Shown: positions 1 to 8,187 of the stretch, piece after piece
Position numbering within the stretch: position 1 is the stretch's first letter
How the letters are laid out: each line of letters opens with the position of its first letter
From: Hypericum androsaemum
Taxonomy: Eukaryota; Streptophyta; Magnoliopsida; Malpighiales; Hypericaceae
NCBI GenBank assembly: GCA_963995505.1
Contig: OZ023182.1
Location: 2,433,001 to 2,497,000 of the forward strand
Direction of reading: 5' to 3'
DNA: 64,000 bases
The notes under the pieces: model-generated
What the model was told of the DNA's origin: nothing
Database searches by the model: none
Seen by the model: the letters and a program-made list of their open reading frames with translations, nothing else
Position numbers and translations under genes: made by a program

Positions 1-58
1 TGAAAAAGACTCCTTTTTCAGGAAAACCGATCTGGACAAAGGATCGATGGAGAATTAC

Positions 59-953
59 CCAGACTGTGTGAACTCCTGCATTACTGCAGCTGTTTCCCTC
101 ACAAGTTGTGTGACAGGAATAGGTTCCTGAGAAATATTGTAACATTCCATTACGCTCAAGGCCGGTATTCCAATAAAGAGAAAGCGGTAAATCATTCAAT
201 CACAACAAAGAAGCAACACTTATAACAGGCTACTCATAGGTAATGGCGAGACAGACGACACACCTTGTACAACCGATGATACTGCTCGGCCTGCTTCCGG
301 CTCTTCCGAACCAGAACTCGGAAGTCAGGGCCCATGCCACTGTACACATCAGAAAACCGAGAGTGTAAAAAGACTACAGGACAATTGGAAGGCGCATACA
401 GGAAGGGGGACAGAGAAAAGCACACCTGTAAACGACTCCAATGTTAGGAGTCAGCAACTGAATCTTCTGAACCTGCATTGCAGAAAGAAGGAGAAATCAC
501 GAAAACCTAATCGAACCGGACCCCCAAACAAGCACAAAATCAGCAGTCAAACCCTAGGCAGTTAGTTCAGTCCGGATAGACTCACCGAGGATTCGTCGAC
601 GAGAATGGACGGAAGCTTCTTCTCCGTCGCGATGACGACTCCATTCACAGCTGAACACACCAAACCGCATACAAACAAAATCACAACTCCGATTCTCTCT
701 CTCTCTCTCTCTCTGCTCGGAAGGGGGAGGGAGTTAGTTACCTTTGATGCCGAGAGAGGTCTGGCCGGATCCGACCGCCGTTAGGGCATGCTCTATCTGC
801 ACTAGCTTCCCCGACGGACTGTTCCAGTTCGTATTTCACCAATATTAATTTTAAAAAAAATACGAAAAATGGAAGGAAAAAATAGGAAAAACAAATAGAA
901 GGAGAATGACACCTGAAGGTGGTGAGAGAGAACGAGTACTGGCTGTCCCCCAT
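59..953 (-). CDS. PAB: 20S proteasome subunit alpha type-2, 5' half (partial gene)
   Basis: Six exons read on the minus strand: 953-913, 818-742, 650-586, 472-426, 339-264 and 126-59, all with GT-AG borders and consistent phases; the rest lies beyond the left edge. Together they encode about 125 of the roughly 235 residues usual for this family. The start MGDSQYSFSLTTF, the following SPSGKLVQIEHAL segment typical of alpha subunits, and YSGMGPDFRVLVRKSRKQAE are characteristic of alpha-2. The protein forms part of the outer ring of the 20S core in cytosol and nucleus and gates substrate entry; alpha subunits are not catalytic. No lesion is seen in the visible part. Intron 2 carries a short AG/CT microsatellite. 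Identification is by recognised family sequence; the splice model is my own reading. Confidence 0.95.
694..714. repeat. CT/AG dinucleotide microsatellite
   Basis: A run of about ten CT dinucleotides in intron 2 of the proteasome alpha-2 gene. Its length is probably polymorphic. Confidence 0.9.
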
Positions 954-1230
954 TGTACAATACGAAGAGAAGCAGAGAGATGCTTTAATTTAATTTAATT
1001 TTTGTTTAAGAGAAAAGAGATGCGTTGGGTTTTATATGGGCTTTTCGAATTGAGCAGTGAGGTTTCTTGGGAAAGGAGGACGACGACGACTCCCTTTAAA
1101 CGCTGTCGCTTCGCGATGTTTTTAATATTAAGTTTTTAAAAAATTAAGGTGTTTTAAAAATATATAATTTTTTTCTTGAAAAGTCATTGCTGACTTTACC
1201 GGCTTTGTGCCCACCCTTCGGTTCCAAAAA

Positions 1231-1242
1231 GCCCAATGGGCC
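1231..1242 (+). promoter_or_regulatory. Site II (TGGGCC/GGCCCA) promoter motif
   Basis: The sequence GCCCAATGGGCC is a near-palindrome of two site II elements. Such motifs are common upstream of plant genes for ribosome biogenesis and proteasome subunits. It lies between the divergent proteasome gene and the helicase pseudogene, about 25 bp upstream of a TATAAA box at 1265-1270. It fits a promoter for the rightward gene and possibly a shared one. Confidence 0.5.
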
Positions 1243-1358
1243 TATATTCCTTGGTACCGGAAACTATAAAAGGACAGCCGGATGTTGGCAGAGCAGAAGA
1301 AAAACATCACAGAAAATTGTGCGTGCCGTTGCCAAGCCTCCGCAGTTTGCGCGGACGT

Positions 1359-1368
1359 AAACCCTAAA
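1359..1368 (+). promoter_or_regulatory. Telo-box in the 5' leader of the RH10-like pseudogene
   Basis: AAACCCTAAA lies about 90 bp downstream of TATAAA (1265-1270) and just before an ATG at 1383. Telo-boxes near the transcription start are typical of plant translation and ribosome-biogenesis genes. That agrees with the downstream remnant, whose family (DDX47/Rrp3) acts in pre-rRNA processing. Confidence 0.45.
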
Positions 1369-1382
1369 CCAAAACCCTACCG

Positions 1383-2620
1383 ATGGAACTTGAGATTCAA
1401 GTCTCACGAAGCTGTCTATCGTTTAAATAAATAGAGTCCGACAGTGTTTCAGGTCTTTCAAAAAAAGACCAAAATCCTAAAGACCAAAGAACCGCTTTCA
1501 TTAACTCTTCTGGTTTCTCCAGATAGAAGCAGCATTGAAGAATTCCACTGTTGAAACGTTGAACCAGCAATTTCGTTTCGTCCGAGCTAAGCACAAGGTC
1601 CTTTCGGTCTCCATTGAATAAGATTGCTCGCGACACTCAACTGTCAAGTTTTTTTTTATTTAGGAAAGAATCATTTGGTTAACTGTTTCTTTTGAGGAGG
1701 TTAGCTGGTTGAGCACATTCGGAAAAAAAATTAGTTTCCCCACATTACAGTAGTTTTGACACTCCTAAAGTCGCAGTTGAACCATGTTCCTATCTAACTG
1801 ATCTCTCTTACAGCCTGTTTGTTTTCATGCTTGCAGGACTGCTACCTTGTCTATATTTTGACTCGGATGACTCCTAGTACCTGCGTGGTCTTCGCACGAA
1901 CATGCGATGCTACCGGTCGTCTGGCTCTGCTTCTCCGAAATCTTGGTCTGCGGGCCGTTCCGGTCAATGGTCACATGAGCCGGGTAATGGTGTATAACCG
2001 CAAACTTTTGTTATTCTTCAGAGACTCTTTTTTGTGGTTGCTTTTCCGATAATCTGGTACTTGCGGCCAAAAAGACTTGAAGCCGTGAAAAAATTCCAAG
2101 CTGGAGAGTGGCAACATAATTATATGTACTGATTTGTCAAGCAGAGGGCTCGATTATCCTGTGGACTTGATCATTAATTATGACACCCCTTCCAATTCTG
2201 AGGTCAGAGACTTGTTATTTGTCACTCATTAGTATGCTTGGCATTGAAAACCTCAGCAGATAATCCACCATTTTGTTCGATTTTGTCTGGCGTTTTATTG
2301 GATCACAGCACTATATTCATCGCCCTGGACGAACAGCCCGCTCGGGAAGATCAGGGGCTGCAATCTCGCTTGTCAGTCGATACGAAGTTGAGTGTTTCCA
2401 ACAGATAGAGACGCTAATCGGTGAGCCGAATCGTCCTCTAACTTCTTTTGCATTGCGTCTGGTGAAACGAAAGGGGTGGTTGTAATTGTAAATGCTGAAA
2501 AGAACCGAGTTTCCTGCTATAGAAGAGGAGGTCTTGCTGTTGCAGGATCGTGTTGCAGAAGCCAGAAGGATTGCTCAGATTAGTGGAGAGCAAGAAGTTA
2601 TGACAGTTTTGGTTGCTTAA
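1383..2620 (+). pseudogene. DEAD-box RNA helicase (DDX47/RH10-like) remnant, C-terminal half
   Basis: Recognisable exons are 1523-1597 (STVETLNQQFRFVRAKHK), 1837-1983 (DCYLVYILTRMTPSTCVVFARTCD up to VNGHMSR), 2067-2202, 2309-2420 (HYIHRPGRTARSGRSG, the HRxGRxxR motif VI) and about 2492-2620. They follow the order of plant RH10, the Rrp3/DDX47 helicase of 18S rRNA maturation. The Q motif, Walker A and DEAD motif are absent. An ATG at 1383 opens only 15 codons. The acceptor before 2067 reads CGG instead of CAG, and an extra G near 2109 shifts the frame between QAGEW and IIICTDLSSRGLDYPVD. The remnant therefore looks dead, although a promoter-like leader survives. A diverged splice form cannot be excluded. 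Confidence 0.8.
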
Positions 2621-2959
2621 TAGAAAATTTTGATTTATTATAGTTCAAGCTGGTAGGATAGTACTTGTTAGTTCTAGGCTATATTGAGAGACTTGGATTC
2701 TCAATTAAGATTAATTAGCTTACCATTAGCTTGGTTCAGTCTGCTCACTCTCAAGCATACGGGGTGGTCGGGGACTGCTCTCCAGGGTTTTCTCCGATTT
2801 TCAAGTTCTTGGATGCTTTATGCATTGTACGACAGGTCGTATCAGATTTGGCGTATAGATTATTACATTATTTTGTCGAAACTTTCTAGTGGTAGATATA
2901 TATTGATGGTAATTAACTGAAGTTCGAACCTCAACACTTTTTATTCAGATATGTATATA
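2621..2959. other. Intergenic, nothing recognised
   Basis: AT-rich DNA between the helicase remnant and the LTR-like block. A 78-codon open frame is present but has no family resemblance and no splice context, so it is not called a gene. Confidence 0.6.
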
Positions 2960-4692
2960 TGTTGCGGGAAAAAAGTGGTACAAGAATACTAAGAAAATTT
3001 GAGACGGTTCGGAGTGGTCGTCCCAAGGTCGGCCTAGTGGAGAGAGAAAAGATCTACGAACTAAGTCTAAGCTAAGAGAGATAGATAGAGAGGAAGATAG
3101 TTGTTGTTGTTGTTTGATGTGTTTGTGATGATGTCTCCTCTTCTCGAGCCCTCTTTATATAGGATGTATTGACCTAGCCTCCCGTCCTCAAAGTAGGAGA
3201 TCATAAGTCGCCTTTATTGCTCGAAGATCTCGGTCCCAAAATTTGATCCCGATAGATCCGCCTCAATAAAGACTAAATCCCACAAGATCTGTCAATTTGT
3301 GACCGTCGCCAATACGGAGAGATTTAGCTCGCTTGATATAGGAAAGTTCTAGATCGTCGTCTAAATATAAGGAAACCCGGCCTTAAAAGAAGCCGTGCCA
3401 GCCAAGTAACCCGGCATCGAATAAGAAAGCTACCACCAAAATAGGAACCCGGCTCAACTTAGGAAAATGTAGACCGACTTGACCTTCTCGAACCTCCCAT
3501 GCAAAATCTCATCTCAAGCCCGTCATTGTCCAAAGCACTCATCCGAGCTAGTCCCTCGAAAGCCCAAAGCGCCCTAACGGGCTCCCGACTTATGGGCCAA
3601 AGTGGCATATCGGACTTCCCACTTCGAGGTCCGAAGCCTTCCGGACATCCCGCTTCTCGGGCCGAGACGTCCGACCCGGATATCCTGCTCCTCGGACCGA
3701 GGCGTCCAACCCGGACATCCCGCTTCGAGATTAAAACGTACATCCGAGTTTCCGCCTTGTAAGTCAAAGCATACATCTGGGTTTCTGCCTTGTAGGTCGA
3801 AGCATACATCCGGGCTCCCGCCTTGAGGACTAAAGCGTCCTTTTACCAATACAACCCGCCACTTCTGAGTCCAAAGCGGGACGTCGGCCACTACCAAGCC
3901 CAAAGAGGGACGGCGCCCACTACCAAGCCCAAAGAGGGATGGCACCCACTACCAAGCCCAAAGTGGGAGGATGCCTACCGCCAAGCCCAAAGTAGGACGG
4001 CGTCCACTACCAAGTCTAAAGTGTGAGGACGCCTACCGCCAAGTCCAAAGTAGGACAGCACCCACTACCAAGTTCAAAGCGTGAGGATACCTACTGCCAA
4101 GCCCAAAGTGGGACGGCGTCCACTACCAAGTCCAAAGCGGGAGGACGCCTACCGCCAAGTCCAAAGAGGAATGACGCCCACTACCAAGTTTAGAGTGGGA
4201 CGGTGCCCACTCAGACATCCCACTTCAAGGGTTGAGGCGCTCACCCCGACATCTGCTTCAAGAGCCAAGGCACCCACCCGGACATCCGCTTCAATGGCCA
4301 AAGCGTCCAGCTTCGAACCCAGAGTAAACGTCCGCCTTAACCTATATTTTTGACCTCCTTCCGCTCCGAATCGAAAAAATTCATAAAATATCAAGTTGTA
4401 GATCCATGTCTTAAATTTCTATAGAAACTTGAATCATCTCAATCGGAGGTCTGAGGCAGAATCTGTAATTTTTCTACCAAAATGCGATAGTCCTTGACGA
4501 GACAACCAACATAGAAATTTTAAGCTTCGTTTTGACCCTCCTCCATGCATATTTAGGCCAGACTCTTGAAATATAAGTTGGAGATTTACTTCTTGGCTTT
4601 CCATGGCAATAAGAATTACTCCATTCTGAGGTCCGGGTAGAGTGTTACGGCCAATTTCCCGAGGATGGGCGTGGCTGCCTTAGTACCCAACA
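2960..4692 (-). mobile_element. Probable solo LTR of a gypsy-type retrotransposon
   Basis: On the plus strand the block runs from TGTTGCGGG to ACCCAACA, so either strand reads TG...CA. On the minus strand a TATA box (CCTATATAAAGAGGG, around 3150-3165) precedes a pyrimidine-rich leader, the usual U3-R-U5 order. There are no protease, RT or integrase frames, so this would be a solo LTR or a non-autonomous relic. A clean 5-bp target duplication is not visible, so the ends are provisional. The U3 part holds the 29-bp tandem array and a segment around 4390-4460 related to repeats near 33.1-33.5 kb and 50.8-51.2 kb. Several open frames inside are by-products of the repeats. Confidence 0.55.
3866..4213. 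repeat. 29-bp tandem repeat array, about 12 units
   Basis: Units of 29 bp start with CAAGCCCAAAG and end in CCACTAC or CCTACCGC. Eleven full units run from 3895 to 4213 and a diverged unit precedes them. From the third unit the two end types largely alternate, giving a 58-bp higher-order period. Looser repeats of about 33 bp flank the array on both sides. Because 29 is not a multiple of three, the frames crossing it are unlikely to be coding. Confidence 0.85.
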
Positions 4693-4877
4693 TGTACCAA
4701 AGCTCTCTTCCCTGACTTCGTGCTAGGCGCTGACTTGGTGAATATGGACCTCAAGCCAAAGTTCATCTCTAAAGACGCGGACCTCATGTCAAACCTTGCT
4801 TCCATGAACGCAAAATATTTGAGGTCGAAAAAAAAATTGAAGTTCTTAGATGACCATGGCGAGGCTTTAGGCATTCG

Positions 4878-5095
4878 AGGTATAGGAGTGATTATAAATT
4901 TAATTCGATTCGAATTCAATTTAATTTAATTTGTCAAAAATTTGATTCGAATTTGAAGCAATTCATGTGAATCAAAATTCATATTTGAATTTGTCTTTGA
5001 CGAATCAAATACGAATGATATTTTTTATAATTCAAATTTGATAAATTATAATTGAAATTTGTCCAAATTCGAACTATGAGCACCACTTGCTTCTG
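4878..5095. repeat. AT-rich dispersed element with TTCGAATTTG motifs, copy 1
   Basis: The segment is full of repeated, partly palindromic TTCGAATTTG and AATTCATxxTGA motifs. Its ends resemble inverted repeats (GGAGTGATTATAAATT against TTCGAACTATGAGCACC). Related segments occur at 5295-5455, 37395-38295 and 59265-59545, where the ends read (T)AGGGGTGACCACGG and its complement. This suggests a small non-autonomous TIR element. Confidence 0.55.
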
Positions 5096-5294
5096 AGCTT
5101 AAGCAGTCATAAAATGATATCTTTGCATGTACTACCGTACCCAAGAGTCCTTTTTGTGATACTAAAATATGTCGTTATGTGCATTTATATTGTTCTGTTT
5201 TGTCATACTAAAATAGATGATGTCTTTTCTTTTTATTACCATGAATGAAAGTCTCGTGCGGCCTTTTTAAAAATCATAAACTTATAAGAAGAGG

Positions 5295-5455
5295 TAAAGG
5301 GGTCACCATAGATTGAATGTGAATTCGTAAAAAATTTGAACTGATACAAATTTGAATTTACATTCGAATTTGACCTTAGATAAATAAAATACTAATTTTT
5401 ATAATTCAAATTCGAAAAATTATAATTTCAATTTTCTGAATTGGTGATAACCTTT
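5295..5455. repeat. AT-rich TTCGAATTTG element, copy 2
   Basis: It starts with GGGGTCACCATAGATTGAAT and ends near GAATTGGTGATAACC. It belongs to the same family as 4878-5095 and lies about 140 bp upstream of the mTERF gene, so it may form part of that gene's promoter. Confidence 0.5.
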
Positions 5456-5591
5456 TTCCGCCTCCGGCTTCCCGCCATTCTCCTTCCCATCGCAGGGAAT
5501 TACATATTTTTATAACGAAACAAAATAAAAGGGAGAGGTCTTCCTTCTTAAAGCAAGTTCAAGAACCAAAGAGCAATACCCATTTCGAGGA

Positions 5592-6752
5592 ATGAAACAG
5601 AGACCCTTGTCCTTGATTCATCTCTCCTCCTTATTCCTTCCCACCAGAAGACTTCTCCTGATTTCCAGAACATCCTCAACTCGCGGGGTTCCGCTGTTTG
5701 GTCCGTCTTTCTGCACGACCGCCACCTGTTCGACGATATGCCAAGCCGAAGACGAGACTTGCTTACAGCCACCGAGCCACCCGCAGGACACCCCCGAGCA
5801 GGTATTTAGGAGATGGGGTTGCACCGACGCTGATGTGGACAAGATCTTCGCCCGTTCCCCGCCCTTGAAGAAGGCGAACCTCGACCACCTCCAGTCCAAA
5901 CTGAGCTTGCTCCAGGGCATAGGCTTGTCGTCCACCGACCTCGTCAAGATGATCAATTGTCGCCCGAGGTTGCTGCAGCATCGCCTTAACAACTCCTTCG
6001 ATGAGCGGTTGGAGTACTTGATGGAGTTGTTCGGTTCGAGACAAATGTTGGCCAAGGCCATTGTGAGGAACCCTTCGCTTTTGACTTACAATTTGGATGA
6101 TAGTATTAAACCTGCTATTTGGTTGTATGAGAAATTGGGTGTCGGCAGGGACGACTTGATCACTATGCTCTTGTCACGGCCTACATTGATTCCCAGGACG
6201 TCGTTCGACGAAGAAAAGATGGGGTACATCCACAAGACCGGCATTGCTAGGACTTCCAAGATGTACAAGTACGTGGTTACCCTGATCGGTGTATCGCGCT
6301 TGGAGACTATCAGGGAAAAGGCTGCCAACTTTGAGAAGTTTGGGTTATCGGAGGAGGAGATTTGGTTGTTTTTGGGGAGAAACCCTTTGATTCTAACGCT
6401 CTCTGTAGATAAAGTTCAGCGGAACATGACTTTCATCGTTGCTGTTATGAAGTTGCCAGCCACTGTGATCCTTAGGTGCCCTTTTATGCTGTTTCATAAT
6501 CTGGAGGCTGTGCTGAAGCCCCGTTGGGTGCTCGGGGAAAAAATAGATGATCTCGGCCTACAGCCAAGGATTAAGGGGAATTTGCTAATGACAGCCATGA
6601 GAATGAAGGAAAAGCGATTCTTGAAATTCTGTGTTCTTTGCCATCCAAAGGATGTCGCAGAAGAGTTGATGGAGTTCTACCAAAAGGCTAAAGGCTTCAG
6701 GCGGTTGGCTGAAGCATCAAAGAAAATTTTGCACATAGGGTTTCCTTTCTAA
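5592..6752 (+). CDS. mTERF-family organellar transcription termination factor
   Basis: An uninterrupted 386-codon frame starts at the first ATG and ends in TAA-type context after HIGFPF. Residues 1 to about 60 are rich in Ser, Arg and Leu with few acidic residues, as in a mitochondrial or plastid targeting peptide. The remainder is built of about 30-residue helical repeats, each with the mTERF signature of leucines and a proline in 'P.LL' contexts, for example INCRPRLLQHRL, VRNPSLLTYNL, LSRPTLIPRT and LGRNPLILTLSV. mTERF proteins bind organellar nucleic acid and act in transcription termination, splicing or ribosome assembly. Land plants have many, mostly intronless as here. Which organelle and which target cannot be told from sequence. 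Confidence 0.92.
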   Translation: MKQRPLSLIHLSSLFLPTRRLLLISRTSSTRGVPLFGPSFCTTATCSTICQAEDETCLQPPSHPQDTPEQVFRRWGCTDADVDKIFARSPPLKKANLDHLQSKLSLLQGIGLSSTDLVKMINCRPRLLQHRLNNSFDERLEYLMELFGSRQMLAKAIVRNPSLLTYNLDDSIKPAIWLYEKLGVGRDDLITMLLSRPTLIPRTSFDEEKMGYIHKTGIARTSKMYKYVVTLIGVSRLETIREKAANFEKFGLSEEEIWLFLGRNPLILTLSVDKVQRNMTFIVAVMKLPATVILRCPFMLFHNLEAVLKPRWVLGEKIDDLGLQPRIKGNLLMTAMRMKEKRFLKFCVLCHPKDVAEELMEFYQKAKGFRRLAEASKKILHIGFPF

Positions 6753-7139
6753 GTCGCTGGCAGCTTCTGAACGCTTTGATGGTTCTCTAAAACCCGATGC
6801 ACAGGTTTATTCGACATGGTAGTGTTTCAGGTGCAACTCTCAACCTTCCTCTCCTATGCCTGTGTGTTTAATGTAGAACTGCTTAGTAATCAACATTCAG
6901 GATACAGGATGTAACTTGTTAGCTTCACGACTAAATGTGCATCCGATTACAGAATGATGTCAGATAAATTGTTCAAAGATGTTGCCTGATCTTAATTAAC
7001 GGTTGGAGTTGAAGGACCTATGATGAAGCCAAAAAGCTTCATCCGGGCATGAATCGAACATCTGCCTTTTGTTTCACGTAGTTTCCTGACGGATGCTTGC
7101 AGGAGACGCAGCGATCCGTCACTAAATCGTTTTGCGACA

Positions 7140-7290
7140 TTCCGAATGTGTTGTTGTTTTTTATCTCTTGACAAATCCAAGAAACTCGTCTATGTACAAT
7201 GCCAGGGATTGAACTCGGGGTTGCTGAGTAGTTCCTTCTCTCCTTTCCTTCATCTCCCTTGACCATCTAACCCAGCTCCGAGAGCTAACG
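7140..7290 (-). mobile_element. Possible tRNA-derived SINE
   Basis: On the minus strand an A-box-like TGGGTTAGATGG (about 7261-7278) is followed about 50 bp later by a B-box-like GAGTTCAATCCC (7204-7218). This is the Pol III promoter arrangement of SINE heads. No tail or target duplication was identified, so the limits are approximate. Confidence 0.4.
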
Positions 7291-7464
7291 TATTCTGGGT
7301 TGGTGTTGTCTTTGCATGCTCATTGCTCGCAGTACGGGCACAGCATAGATCAATGGTGGTCCTGTCAAAAAGTAGAGATGAATTGTGTCAAAAGCTCCCA
7401 AACGCAACATCTTGGCCTTTTCGGCCTATCACCTAACGATTCTAGAGAAAGAACACATCCGTCA

Positions 7465-7560
7465 AGAAGTTGAGGATTAAGTGCGGTGGACTTACTCAAT
7501 AATTACCCATATTTTGTGTTGAAAATAGAGTACTAACATAGTATTAGAGCAGATTGATCT
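7465..7560 (+). mobile_element. LTR-end and primer-binding-site relic
   Basis: The text GTGCGGTGGACTTACTCAAT is followed by GTATTAGAGCAG, similar to the tRNA-Met primer-binding site TGGTATCAGAGC. Related LTR-like text occurs at 46815-47100, and weaker traces lie in a kinase intron near 38950-39010. It appears to be a decayed LTR fragment. Confidence 0.35.
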
Positions 7561-8187
7561 CGTAGTCTATTGTTGCATTTTCTCCGTGCAGGTCAATGCT
7601 ACAGTAGGTGAGCAATTATATAGACAGACTGCCACAGCGAGACATTGCTGCTGCGAAAGTCATACGTGGAGAACTAAGCAACTTTCAATATCAATTATCA
7701 CTTGGGAAATCTTACTTCTTACTTTATCATAGATTGTTAGAGATTCTCGCATAAATTATGGTGTTTTCTATTGAAGAATTGCGACACATAGTAGATTTTC
7801 GTATAATACATAGTAGTTTCGTAAATTAATTACTTGCAGATCTAATCAGGAGGAGTAGAAAAAATACAAAAGAGCCACAGCGTCTGCAGAAATAGAGCCC
7901 ACCATCTTACCAGCTATGGATAGTTTAAGGTCTCATTTCATGTTAAGAGATGCCAATCAGCAAGCGGATCGACGCTAGCAGACAGATAAAGTATTTCAAT
8001 TAAAAAAGTTGTCCCACCCGATTACAGGATATTATAAATTACCTACACGACCCCAAAATAAATATATCATAAATTGGCTTGGCACTATATGGCAACTTGG
8101 AGAAAGAAATCGGCATGTTTATTAGTGTAATTACGCATTTACGCTGCGTGTCAGCACCGAACTTGGCAGACTTCAAGTCAACGTAAC

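Larger units (their letters stand above)
6753..8187. other. Intergenic between mTERF and P450 genes
   Basis: This region holds the 3' flank of the mTERF gene, a SINE-like segment (7140-7290), an LTR-end-like relic (about 7465-7560) and otherwise unremarkable AT-rich DNA leading to the P450 promoter. No additional gene could be supported. Confidence 0.6.

Noticed and set aside
1397..1636. A 79-codon minus-strand frame
   Set aside because: Antisense to a recognisable RH10 exon (1523-1597) on the plus strand.
3459..4394. Several overlapping open frames of 67-123 codons on both strands
   Set aside because: They run through 29-bp and about 33-bp tandem repeats of an LTR, have repetitive low-information translations and no start context or family match.
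5618..6061. Minus-strand frames of 93-147 codons under mTERF
   Set aside because: Antisense shadows of the mTERF coding sequence without conserved features.
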